From the NCBI GenBank assembly GCA_013397455.1, contig VYZB01000036.1:2843690-2907689 (forward strand): 64,000 nt of DNA, given 5' to 3'. Origin of the DNA: Crotophaga sulcirostris (taxonomy: Eukaryota; Chordata; Aves; Cuculiformes; Crotophagidae). Shown here in pieces: positions 24,200 through 35,823 of the stretch; the stretch's first letter is position 1; every line of letters begins with the position of its first letter. The translations under genes and the position numbers were made by a program. The notes below the pieces were generated by a model, which saw only the letters and a program-made list of their open reading frames with translations, was not told the origin of the DNA and searched no databases.

Positions 24200-24505
24200 G
24201 GTAGGTGTTAAGAGGATGGCAAACTTTTTTCAGAGGTACCCAGTAACAGGACAAGAGGCAATGGGCACAGCCTGGGACACAGGACGTTCACCTGAACATG
24301 AGGAAAAAGTTCTTTATTGTGTGGGTGATGGAGCACTGGAGCAGGCTGCCCAGGAAGCTTGTGGAGTTGTCTTCTCTGGAGATATTCAAAACCCACCTGG
24401 ACATGTTCCTGTGCAGACTGCTGTAGGTGAATCTTCTTTAGCAGGGGGGTTAGACTAGATGATCTCCAGATTCCTTTCAAGCACTACCATGTGATTCTGT
24501 GATTT
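24200..24505 (+). mobile_element. CR1 LINE, 5'-truncated, plus strand
   Basis: Reads as CR1 ORF2 end and 3' UTR: GGTGTTAAGAGGATGGCAAA, CAGTAACAGGACAAGAGGCA, CACCTGAACATGAGGAAAAA, GGAGCACTGGAGCAGGCTGC, GGAGATATTCAAAACCCACC, GGGGGGTTAGACTAGATGAT, then a tail TGATTCTGTGA. The subfamily differs from the copy that follows in opposite orientation. The frame is open for long stretches but carries small indels. Confidence 0.93.
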
Positions 24506-24538
24506 AGTGATAAATGGTTTTCCGTTGGTTCTTCGTAT

Positions 24539-25812
24539 TCATAGAATCGTAGAATCATAGAATCATAGAATAGCTTGAGTTAGAAGGGACCTTAAAGATC
24601 ATCCAGTTTCAACCCCCCTGCCATGGGCAGAGACACCTACCACTAGATCAAGTTCCTCAAGACTCCATCCAACCTGACCTTGAACACTTCCAGGGAGGGG
24701 GCATCCAAACCTTCTTGGGGAAACTTTTTCTGGTGCCTCACTGTCCTCACTGCAAAAAAGTTCTTCCTGACCTCTAATGTAAATCTACTCTCTTTCAGTT
24801 TAAATTATGACCCCGTGTCCTATCACTATACTCCCTGATAAACAGTCTCTCCCCATCATTCCTGTAGGCCCCCACTTTAAGTACTAGAAGGCTGCTATAA
24901 TGTCTCCCCCAGCCTTTTCTTTTCTAGACTAAACAAGCCCAACTCTCTCAGGGTGTTCTCATATGAGAGGTGCTCCAGGCATCTGATCATCTTTGAGGCC
25001 CTCCTCTGGACTCTCTTGAAAGGATCCATGTCCTTCCTGTGCTGAGGGCTCTAGAATTGAACACTGTACTCCAGGTGAGGTCCCATGAAAGTCCCTCACG
25101 GGGAGGGAGAAGAGGGTAGAAGAGGGGTAGAAACATCTCCTTCAACCTGCTGGTCACACTTCTTTTGATGCAGCCCAGGATATGATTGGCTTTCTGGGCT
25201 GCACACACACATTGTCAGCTCATGTTGAACTTTTCAACCACCAGAACCCTCAAGTCTTTCTCTTCAGGGCTACTCTCAATCCATTCTCCACCCAGCCTGT
25301 ATTTGTGCTTGGGATTGCCATGACTCAGGTGCAGGACCTTGCACTTGATCTTGTTGAACTTTATGAGGTTTGCATAGATCCACCTCTCAAGGGTCTCCAG
25401 GTCCTTCTGCATGGCTTCCGTTCCCTCTGGCGTGTTGACCATGCCACACACCTTGGTGTTGCTGGAAAACTTGTTGAGGGTGCACTAAATCCCACTGTCC
25501 ATGTCTCTGACAAAGACATTAAACAGCACTGGTCTCAATACCAATCCCTGTGGAATGCCACTTATCACTCATCTCCATTTGTACATTGAGCTGTTGACCA
25601 CAAATCTTTGAGTATGACCATCCAGGCAATTCCTTATCCACTGAGTGGGCCATGCAAATCCATGTCTCTCTGATTTTGAGATAAGGATGTCATGCAGGGC
25701 AGCGTTGAACGCATCACACAAGTGCAGGTAGATGATGTCAGTTACTCTTCCCTTATCCAGCAACGCTGTAGTCCCATGGTAAAAGGCCACCAAATTTGTC
25801 AGGTACAACTTG
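24539..25812 (-). mobile_element. CR1 LINE, about 1.27 kb, minus strand, longest copy here
   Basis: The 3' tail is at 24539-24572, four reversed ATTCTATG-like units (TCATAGAATCGTAGAATCAT). The 3' UTR follows (GTTAGAAGGGACCTTAAAGA, CCCCTGCCATGGGCAGAGAC), then the ORF2 C-terminal region, and from 25215 to about 25805 part of the reverse transcriptase domain. Homology ends near 25812, after the [10 protein letters not shown] block. A purine-rich run at about 25091-25135 interrupts the usual CR1 sequence. The copy is 5'-truncated and inactive. Confidence 0.95.
25215..25805 (-). pseudogene. CR1 ORF2 reverse-transcriptase fragment with lost catalytic residues
   Basis: One frame runs through the RT palm of CR1 ORF2. 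In order on the minus strand it reads [38 protein letters not shown] (motif A region), [34 protein letters not shown] (motif B), the FSSN box (motif C), ERWIYANLIKFNKIKCKVLH, then GGEWIESSPEEKDLRVLV. Two in-frame stops occur, TGA at 25569-25571 and TAG at 25485-25487. The motif C box, normally FADD, reads FSSN at 25458-25469, and the motif A aspartate is His at 25722-25724. All three metal-binding acidic residues are therefore gone. It cannot encode an active polymerase. Confidence 0.9.
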
Positions 25813-28800
25813 CACGATATGTGTGTGTGACAAGAATGGTTATAAGATCCCCATAGTATGGACATTAAAAGTGTTATACTTTTTCTAGGTTTACAATCAG
25901 CTTTGCTTATTCTCAGTATGTAATACACCAGTTTCAAAAAGTGACTAACATATCCTGCTGGAAGAAAGAACCAGAGTGTATTTTCAGTGGAGTCAAGTGG
26001 GCTATAGAAAACTAAAGGAGGCCAACATCTAATGTGAGGCACAGACTCCAAATATCTATTCAATCTTTGGTGCTCTAGTACTGCATATTTTTGTCAAGGG
26101 ATCACAGCTTTTTCTTTACAAACTTCTGAAATGGATTTGTAGTTGGAAGATAGATCATTTGATTTTGGGGTTTTCCTTTTTTTACTGTAGAAGAAGAAGA
26201 AAAAATCAATACTGTAATCAGTCAGAGAGGCACTGACTGATTCCTCTGGCATTCCCCTACAACAGCAGTTGATGAGGTCAGATAAGGACATGACGGACTG
26301 TCAGTGCTGGATAAACCGTTTCTCCTGGGTGGATTAATATGATATTTGTAGCCGCAAGGAAAGACTGCCATTTCTGAGTGTTTCTTGAAAAAGTTGGGAG
26401 GAGGGTCAAATGAAAGTTATTTCCATCAGCCCTATAGTAAAATTACCAGTCAGTTAGGTGACCTTAAGCCAGTCAAGATAGAAAGAATAACAGCAAATAA
26501 ACAAAAGAAACAAATGTAAGTGTGAAATTCTGGCTTCACTGAATTTTTTCATCCCCTCCTTTGACTTCTAGTAGTCTGTTTTTTATGTGCAGCGTCTATT
26601 TGCTGATTATGAAAGCAATGTGGTAACAGTGTCAGTCACATAAGCTGTAGGTCCTTGCTTTCCTCGTAGGCCACCTGTTATGTTATGAAATGTAAAGATG
26701 ACATATAAAGTAGTGAAGATATCTTTAGTATCTTCTGCCTTTGGTAACTTGAATTCTTCCAACTGATGATGAGGGTAAAAGAACAGAATCACTACCCCAG
26801 CATTATGGCTGAGCCTACTCAGAACTCACTTAATATGTTGAACCCTCCCATAGAAAAAAGGAATTCTGAAAGGTAAACAGCAGAAGGCTTTTATGAGGCC
26901 CTGGTTAGACAGCCACAGATTTGTATTCCAGTTGACCTTTATTTACAACATTTGCCCATTTATTTGTGTAGGACAGCAAGAGAATTACACAATGATAAGC
27001 CAAAACCCTGCAGCCATGTGTGCTCTGTGGAGTTGAAAGGCTCCTGATGCCCCAGCTGATCTGGACATTAGGGTAAGGAGGTTATTGCAGGGCTGTCATC
27101 ACTCAGATCTGTGGTCACTACTGATTAGGGCCCCCTTGCTCCTAGTTCAGTGAAACCTCCATTGCACTCATGAGCCTTCTAGGTCATTGGCATTAGGGAA
27201 TTAGCTGGTGAAGTATGATTTTATCCTCAGCTATCTTGCTTAGTGAAACAGGATGTAAAAGAAGTAGATCACCTCTCACTGTAAGAGCAGGTGTCACAGT
27301 CCTGGTTATGTGTAAATGGTGTCCGTAAGCATTTCTGTGTTTTTCTCATTGGTGAGATTAAAATGTCTACTGAAGGTTTGACAGAAAAACAGTGGGTTTA
27401 GGCACTTGGGTTTCTGAGATATCATATTTAAGGACTCTGCTGAGCTGGAGTATTGCAGCACTGAGTTTTTTGTTACTAAGAGAGAAACTGTACTAAATAC
27501 ATACCCAATACAGTAAGACTGTCTCACACAAATGTTTGCCCACAAAGCACCACCTTGAAATTACATCAATTTATGCTCAAAAATAAGGATCAAAAAGAAG
27601 CAACAAAGTAAGTGTGCAAAGCTGTCATTTAAAATTTCCTTCTCTCTCCATAGAGAGACCTGAAGAAATTAGATCCTTAGTCATCTGAAGTCTGGTGATA
27701 CGAAAACCCTTGTTGTTGACATAGGTAGGGATTTCTGTCTTCTGTCACACAGACAATGGAATAAACACCTAAAGAGAGTGATCAACCTTATGCTACAACT
27801 TCTTGTCCTAAATTAAGTCAGATGAATCACCATCTGGAAGTGACTGTTTCACTCATTAATGCAGTTAGATAATTCCTGCTCTTGAGTCTGATTTTACCTA
27901 AAAAATCCTGTTCGGCTTTGACTAATTGTAGTTAAATGTCTGATACCTCCATTATCTGAACACTCCCCAGGGATCAGTGTTATGTATTATGTACTTCCAC
28001 TTGTGCTTTTATATATGCCAGTTTAATCTAGACAGTTAAATTCCACTTACGAGAATCTAAAAATCAAGGGAAACTGTGCCTGAACCTGCTGGTGCTCCAT
28101 AGAAGGACCACTGATGACCAAGAGGGTATGCCCATCTCCACCTGTAGAAAATCCTCCTCAGTTGACATGCTTTATTTTTAGGTCTGTTTACTCCAAACCT
28201 GGCTGTACGTCAGATTTATCTCTTAGATGTATTTAGGAACAACTGAATTGCAAAGATCACCAGGGTTTGTATGGGAAGCACATTGAGAATCCAAAGCATC
28301 TGAGACCCCATATCACGGCTCATCCTGAAACCATTCTTTTTCCTCCTGTGTCACTCAGAGGAGCAAAACAGATCGTTCCTGAAGAGATCAGTGATGTATT
28401 TCTTTTTTATTAAGAACTGAATAGCACTCCAAAGATCCTGCACAGCATTTAGTGGTTAAAATACTTAACTAACTATAGGGAGGAACCACGCCCTTCTTTG
28501 TCAGCTAGAATGAGAAGTAGTTTCTAGTAGGTGACAAATTACATGAGCTGATCTAAGTAGCCCAGCAATGAGAAAGTGCTTGTTACAATAAGAGAATCTG
28601 ATTATAAATCAGGAGAGTGTTTTCCTGCCTGTCCCTCTTGGTACCATAATTTTGCTGCTGTCAGCCTTTCCTTCAAGAACTGCGCTCTGAGCTGCTCTAG
28701 GGAAAAGGGTTATGCCAATGCTAATGAGAAAGGTAAGAATGTTTGGAACTAACTAGGGAATAATTCCTTTTTGTTTTGTTAGCTTGTGAAATAATGGCAA

Positions 28801-31800
28801 TAAAGATAATGCTAATGAGGTGCAAATCTTCCAAGCATTGGTCTATTTGACCTTGGCTAATGAAGAGCAGATAAATCCTCTTGAAAAGGGGTAGGAGACT
28901 GCTGTGAGATAGTGAGTACCCCAGTAGGTTATCCTAAGTTGCCATATACCAAGACACAAATAAAATTGGGGAAATATACTGTGTATGAAAACTAAACTTA
29001 ATTTTTTAAGATTAGTTATATCTCATGCAATATCAGAGACAGAAAACAAAAACTCTCAGACCAAACCAGTTGCACGTCACAATAAAGCTCAAGATGTCAC
29101 TGTTAAGACATGTACAATATTCATTTCTGTTGTTCAGGATTTGTGAACCACTTGGGACTAAATTCATTTCAGCTATCTAGGCACTTAAGTGAGAAGAACG
29201 GAGACAAGATATAAGATTGTGTTTTTAATCGTTGGGATAAGACTGACACTGCCAGCAGATGCATCAGCTTTTTGGAGGGACTACCCCAGCACTTACACAT
29301 TTGAGCAGGTTTTTTTCCCTAGTGTTTATATTTCATAAGCATATTCCTGTCAGTCTCAGAATGATATCTGATACGGGTTTTTTGTAGTCCAAGGCAGTGT
29401 GGAGAAAACAAAAAGATCAGTTCAAAAGTTGAATTATTTCTTTTTGGTCATGGGTATAAAGCAGCAGAACGGTATCCTACTAAAACTATGGCAGTATTTT
29501 GAAACTTTGGATGTGCCTCATTTTTTCTCTTTATGATCTCTGTCTTTAAGGCAAGGTAGAAAAGTAATGTTGCAGTCATGCCAATGATATTGCGTATTCT
29601 AATGATTCCTCCAGAGAATCTTATGATCAGGTATACTGGCTTCATGATTGTTTTTTCTGGTCAGTTACAGAGAACCATCAAACACATACGAAATTCCATT
29701 TTTCTGTCTTGTGGTTTTTGAACTGTTTTGCTTTTGTCATCATTTTGGTTAAAGTATGAGAACGAGTGCAAGGAGACATTAATGAGCTTTACCTGTGCTC
29801 CACATCACTCAAGTAGGATGCAGAAACCGTATTCTCAACCTGCCTTTGGAGATCAGTCTTGACTCTTGGGCAGGCTGAAACTGGTTATTTATAAAGACAG
29901 ACCAAAATCTTCATGTTTGGACATACACTAGTTTTTCAGTTTTTGCTGTTTGGAAACCTTTATAGTATTTGAAGAAATAGAACTAGACTTCCTGATTAAG
30001 CCTGACATGATTGTCACTGCAGTGAGAGATGGGAGCAGCAGAGTGGGTTAATCAAATTTCCCTAAACTTTGTGGAATTTACCGTAAGCATTGGTGATTTT
30101 AGCACATACAATTAGAATTTTCTCCAACGTTTGTTAAAAGAAAAGATCTCTACATTGAAGAAATGCAACTTTAAACCTATGGGAAAAATCCTATGCACTG
30201 AAAATTAAAATAAGTTTAGTTTCAGATAAAAAAGGGCTCTAGCTTTATGCTCGGAGCATATTTAATTTTTGCTTCTTTTCTTGGCAGAGAAAATTATCTA
30301 AGTAAAAGAGTAATTATGAGCAAAGAAATCTAGAAATCAAGTGCAGTGACAGATAACTAACTTTAGTGGATTTACTCTGCAACTGAACAAGACACCTTAG
30401 GGTTTACATCTGTAAATCCTTGTGCTCCTGCCTACCAAAAGTGATTAAAGGCAAAGCAATCCTTTTCAATGGTTGTAAGTTATAGATGAATTTAGAGTCA
30501 AAATATTGTCCTGTAAGTTTTAATGATTGAAATAATAAAGCTAGACCTGTTAGATAAAAATTAATAACTGAACACTTGAGGTCAACAGCAATTATGCGTG
30601 CAGTGTATTTACATCATAACAAAAACATGAAAAGCTCAAATATGCCATCTGTCACTGGTTCTTCAGGGTCACCCACTCCTCCTTGGAAAAGGAAGAAGAA
30701 GAAAGAACACAGAAAAGGAGAGAACTGTTTTGCTTGAGGCATATTTTTTTCGGATGCGACTGTTCTGAACTTGTCAAAAGACTTGAATTTTTGATTCAAA
30801 ATATACTTTTCAGTTGTAGTCAAAGATACTGCATTTGCTTGCCTTAAAAGATCCTTGTACTTTTTCTTTTTTTTGGTTTTCTTTTGTTTTCTAGAAACTC
30901 CAAGGTTAAAAACACCTTGCTGATAAACAGCAAATGGTGTTTGTGCTGAAAATGCTCTTAATTTATACTATTAGTCATTACATGTATAATATTGCATACA
31001 TTATGAATGCACACAGACGCACACTTGTGTGATCATGGGACAATTTCTATGCTTTTAGGAGCCATGTAAATTTATTAACTGCAGAAAATCAGCTGTACTG
31101 TATTAGTGTCTGACTCAGGATATTTCCATATGTTTGTCAATTGCAGGAATGCTGCTTTTATTTTAGCAAGTGTGTTTCTATATATGCTCTGTTCTTGTCT
31201 TAATTTCATTATTGTTGTTTGGTCTCAAACTCTGGAAGTCATATAGTATGAAAAAGTCCAACTGCTTTACTCACAAACCATAATAGAAGCCCTGAAGTAG
31301 GCCATAACATACCCTATTCTGTCAGTTTTCTGTCTTATATTGTTTTTGCTTTTTCCCTCTGTTGCTAGACATATTAATATAAAACACTTTAATGTGGAGT
31401 ACTATATAAATATTTGAGATGATCTCTAGTTCTATACATATTTCTTATTTCAATTTTTGGAGAATTGTTTGATATCGACTTGAGGTAGCTATTGAAAAAT
31501 AAGTTTATTTTTCATAAAACCTGAAATGATGAGAAATGAACAGAGCTGACCAGAAAATAAGCTTTTTTTCCTTATGAACAGTTTAGAGGTTTATAAATTC
31601 CTTAGACACTTTTCTTTAGTGTTTTCCAGAGATCTGGAGTTTCAGCCAAAGGAATTTTGGAGATGAAATTGTCTATTTTTTCTGAAAAAGTTTCATTGGA
31701 AACTTTAAAAATAACGTAAGAAACAATTTCATTTAAAAATAAGTGGGAAGTTTGTGCTACTTTTGGAGAAATACATTGCTGGGATAATGAAAGAGTACTC

Positions 31801-32787
31801 AATTCTGCCAGAAAGGAAAAATGCAGTAATTACACCAACATTGCTAGCCTTACAGTACTGGGATAATGTATTCCTGGAAGCTCCCTATGCAGATGCAGAT
31901 GTGTGCAACACCCCTATCGGCCATGCAAAAAAGTCAGATTAAAAATTGACAGTAGATGGGAAGGAGAACAGGTGTGTCTGATGTTGTGGTAATTAAGTTT
32001 GGGTAACAAAAATATACAGTAGGTATTAAGAGTCCTTCCCTTATCCCTCTATCCCACTTTCAGAGTGAGACAGGTAAGGTTCTGCCATGTACCCTCATGA
32101 TATGATAGTGAAAAATAGACAGCTTCTGTGTGACCTGAAGGCTGGCTTGCCTTCAGTATTGCATCACTATGTCCTCCAAAAAATGGGCAGTGACTCCTGC
32201 CTAAAGGACCCATGTAGGGAATGTGTTCACTATTCTGATGTCTGTCCTGAAACACCTACAAGCCCTTCAACTCTTCAGATAATGCTAAAGGATCATATGC
32301 ACTGAGTAGACCATAGTTTTTCTTAGCCTGTACTTCCAGATGTTTTTTCAAGTAGGGATGTTGCTCTGCTTGCAAGTACTGCGATTGTCTACCTCTATCC
32401 CTATCTTGTATTCCAAAAATTAGACATGCTGTGACCAAATCACATTTATAGTCAGAAAAGCTCACTAATTTTTTTATATGGATTGATTCATCTCAGCTTA
32501 AGACACGTATCTAAAATATATGGACTGAGTCATGTTTTGAAGACACCTTTTCTTTTTTTTTTTTTAAAAAAAGCCTGGGGAAACAAACTCAGATCTAGAC
32601 ATCCTACTTTTCATCATCTGACTTGTCTCAAAGTGATTCCTATTCTTTAACTAGGATGGCTGGTGTCTGTCCTTGGCTCTTGTTCACAGAGTGCACTATG
32701 ACTTACTTTTATCAGCTGGTAAGCAGGAATAACATTGAACTCAACCAATTCACAGAGAGGAGCTTCCTGAGCTGTCCTTACTCATTA
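25813..32787. other. No gene seen; unique DNA
   Basis: A 7-kb stretch without a recognised repeat, RNA gene or exon. All open frames are under 80 codons apart from one that continues out of the CR1 RT fragment. T-rich runs occur at 30860-30892 and, in T13A7 form, at 32553-32572. A small frame at 32087-32305 (72 codons, Cys-containing) has no known family. Confidence 0.45.
32553..32572. repeat. T13A7 homopolymer palindrome
   Basis: Thirteen T followed directly by seven A. A low-complexity tract able to form a short hairpin. Nothing else is attached to it. Confidence 0.85.
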
Positions 32788-32948
32788 AAAGACTGCCAAG
32801 GGAAGTGGTGGAGTCTCCATTCCTGGAAATGTTCAAAAAATGTGTAGACATGACACTTCTGGACATAGTTTAGTAAGCATGGTGGTGTTGGGCTGACAGT
32901 TCGACCTGATGATGTTGGAGGTCTTTTCCGACCCTAATGATTCTATGG
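32788..32948 (+). mobile_element. CR1 LINE, very short 3' end
   Basis: CTGCCAAGGGAAGTGGTGGA and GTCTCCATTCCTGGAAATGT match the ORF2 end ('[15 protein letters not shown]'). The 3' UTR follows: TTGGGCTGACAGTTCGACC, TGATGATGTTGGAGGTCTTT, TCCGACCCTAATGATTCTAT. About 160 bases remain, 5'-truncated. Confidence 0.9.
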
Positions 32949-34560
32949 TTTTGCCCTGCTTATTCTTGTTCTGCTTTCAGTCAAAAGTGATTATCACTGA
33001 AATCCCATCAAGGTTCGGAAGTCCCGTGCTGCAGAGGCAGAGCAGTACTTGGATAGGATGTCTTCAAGCAAAGCCCCATGCTCCAGAAAATATTTCTACA
33101 TTACTGTGAAAGATTCTTTTTCTTAACAAAAGGTGGTAACGATGGCAGCATGTTGTGGGCAGCAGCGCTACCTTTAGTGTCCACAATGCATCTCCTGTTT
33201 TCAAGAGCTTTCAGTCATTTTGTCTTGGCTGATGCCCATCTTGCACAGCAAGGGGAAGCAGAGGATGATCTTGCAGTGCACAGTTGTGGCACCAGGGCCA
33301 TCCGGTCACCAGCAGTGAGAACCCCAGTGGCTGAAGAGTCCTAAGGAGAAGCAGAATTATCATAACTGTATTTCTAAATTTTTGCTTCACATCTGCTCTA
33401 GCAGGTAGCCCATAGAAATGGAAATGTGGCAGTAACAGTTCTGTCCAAGCTGATGAAATCTGTGCAATAAATTGAGTTACAGGGTAGTCTTTATCAGATT
33501 CCCTGGTATGACACAGGGAATTTTTTTTTCCTTCTTATTTTAGCTCAGGTTTTGGCATATACCCTGTGATCTCATGTCAATAGCCTGCTTCAGATTTCTG
33601 GGTGACTTCTCGCCTTTGATTTGTATTAGTCTTCTGAATTGTAGTGTGAAAGTTGTGGTGTCAGGGACTTTCTTTTGGGGCAGGTTTGGAAATGTAATCA
33701 TGTTTTCACCTCATCGTGTCTTCATATTCTCACTTTTGCAGTGTGTTGGCCCCTGGCAGTTGATTCATCATGCGTCCCTAAGCACAAACATGGACTGGGA
33801 TATAGAGAGCAATAAGAGAGTAGAATAAATCATATTGCAGTCACATGTCTGGGGGAAAAAGATCAGAGAAAGCATGCCAGCTGTGAATGTAAATGCATTG
33901 TATGGTTTCTGATTTGTCAGCTCAGTGGTGTAGTTGTGAATTTATGGAGTCTAGGTTTTGAAAAATGCAATGCTAGCTGCTTTGGTCAGAATCAATATCA
34001 GTAAACAGAATGAACCAGATTAACTGGTCAAATACTCTGGCAAATCATTTAACATATGAATTCAGAGAAATACTGTAAATATTGCTCACACTAAAACAAT
34101 AATTACTGATCTAAACTGAAATATTGAGCATGTGCCCATTACACAGACACAAGTTTAATATTTTTCTAGCTAGTGCAGACTAGAATATGCCATTAAAACT
34201 GAATGAAAACAAGAAATGCATAAACAGTTCTACCGTGGTTGTTTATTTAAGCATTCTTTTTTTGCTGTTTGGTTTATTTCTTTTTCTTTTCAATACAATT
34301 AGGTGCCTAATTGTGTGAGAAGACCTACTGGATCTCCACATGTGAATAAAAGTGATTTATTGAAGAATGCACTTGCTTTAATAATTTCTGATGCTTCTTC
34401 TGGAAACCTCACATGAAAAATTGTATTTCCAAGTTGCTTTGATATAGTTCACAATATAAAAAAAGAAAAAAGTTCCTTCTTTGGAAAATTGCCACCCCTC
34501 AATATAAAAGTGTCATAGAGGGGTTTTAGTACTAGGCTTAAGATAATTGCAGATAGTGTG

Positions 34561-34583
34561 GATAACAAACTTAGTTTGTTATC
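34561..34583. repeat. Perfect inverted repeat (10-base arms, 3-base loop)
   Basis: GATAACAAAC (34561-34570) and GTTTGTTATC (34574-34583) are exact reverse complements around TTA. Each arm contains GATAA (GATA-like) and AACAAA (SOX/FOX-like) words. Confidence 0.9.
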
Positions 34584-34714
34584 TGTGTATCTAATGTTGG
34601 AACTATCTGATATGGTACATATTAATGCAATGCAGTCTTTACATGTGATATTTTTCTAAAAAAAATCTTACTGTATTTAAGAACCCAAATACATACAAAA
34701 AGCTGCAAGTTTTG

Positions 34715-34731
34715 TTTTTTTTTTTTTTTTT
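34715..34731. repeat. Poly(T) tract
   Basis: Seventeen consecutive T, followed by AAATATATA. Homopolymer repeat; no processed pseudogene is recognised next to it. Confidence 0.9.
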
Positions 34732-34949
34732 AAATATATATTCTTATAGCATAGATACTCAATTGCTTTGCTTTGGAAGCATAAAAAGCAAAGGACAACC
34801 TCTCTTCTCTCTGCACAAGCATATATTTCATGAAGGTTTGACAGTTACTACAATAACTGAATAGTAAAGAACACAAGCTACAACAAAATAAAATGTTGAT
34901 ATAGTTTGTGGTGAAGATATTGTTTTCTGTTCAAGTAATTAAATCACTT

Positions 34950-35236
34950 CTCACAGGTGACCAGTGACAGAACTAGAGGGCACGGACTTAAGCTTCGTCA
35001 GGGGAGGTTTAGACTTGATGTTAGGAAGAAGTTCTTCACTGAAAGGGTGATTGGCCACTGGAATGCGCTGCCCAGGGAGGTGGTGGAGTCGCCGACCCTG
35101 GATGTGTTTATGGGAAGATTGGATGAGGCACTGAGTGCCATGGTTTAGGTGATGAGATGGTGTTAGTGTTGGCTTATAGGTTGGACTTGATGATCTCAGA
35201 GGTCTCTTCCAACCTGGTTATGCTGTGAAACTGTGT
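34950..35236 (+). mobile_element. CR1 LINE, 3' end, relatively well preserved
   Basis: The ORF2 C-terminus is readable at 34957-35148 (63 codons: [40 protein letters not shown], then [15 protein letters not shown] and a normal stop). The 3' UTR follows (TAGGTTGGACTTGATGATCT, CAGAGGTCTCTTCCAACCTG) and a worn tail ends near 35236. The absence of frame damage over 63 codons suggests a younger copy than its neighbours. Confidence 0.93.
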
Positions 35237-35379
35237 AAATATAAATATTGGCTAGAATTATGCAAAATTGAGAGTTAGTGATTTCTTCACTAACTTGAGT
35301 GTCCAAAAGTCCTTATGTAGCAAATGGAGAACAGAACTGTGAACTCGATATGCTAACAAGACATACAAGAAACACATGG

Positions 35380-35823
35380 GTGTACTGGAGAGAGTCCAGT
35401 GAAGGGTCACAAAGTTGATTAGTTTGGAGCCTCTGGCACAGGAGGAGTGGCTGAGAGAGATAGTGTTGTTCAGCCTGGAGGAAACAAGGCTCAGGGGAAC
35501 ATTATCAATTTGTACCTGATGACAGGCAATGAAGACAGAGTCAGGTTCTTTTCAGTGGCGCCCAATGACAGGGCCAGAGGTGATGGACATAAACAGAAAC
35601 AAAGGAGTGTCCATCTGAACTTCAGGAAACAATTTTTGGTTATGAGGATGACCGAGAACAGGTTGCCCAGACAAGTTATGGAGTCTCCATTCTTGGTGAT
35701 ATTCAAAAGTGTCTGAACAGGGTCCTGGGCAACTGGCTCTGGCTGTTTCTGTTGTGATCAGGGGACTGAATTTGACAATCTAAAAAGGTCCTTGCCAACT
35801 TCAGACTTTCTCTGATCCTGTGA
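35380..35823 (+). mobile_element. CR1 LINE, about 440 bases, plus strand
   Basis: Begins with TGTACTGGAGAGAGTCCAGT and GAAGGGTCACAAAG, then GGAGTGGCTGAGAGAGATAG, CTGGAGGAAACAAGGCTCAG, CAGTGGCGCCCAATGACAGG, CATCTGAACTTCAGGAAACA, CAGGTTGCCCAGACAAGTTA, GGAGTCTCCATTCTTGGTG, and ends in TCTCTGATCCTGTGA. It belongs to a different CR1 subfamily from the copy 145 bases upstream. The frame is broken by indels. Confidence 0.9.

Larger units (their letters stand above)
32949..34949. other. No gene seen; AT-rich DNA
   Basis: No recognised gene. A frame at 33078-33344 (88 codons) reads through a less AT-rich segment but matches no family I know. A hairpin lies at 34561-34583 and a 17-base T run at 34715-34731. 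Confidence 0.45.

Noticed and set aside
25182..25589. 135-codon plus-strand frame as a gene
   Set aside because: It is the antisense shadow of the CR1 reverse transcriptase fragment on the minus strand.
33078..33344. 88-codon frame as a host exon
   Set aside because: No domain, no clear splice sites, and no similarity to a known protein that I can recall.
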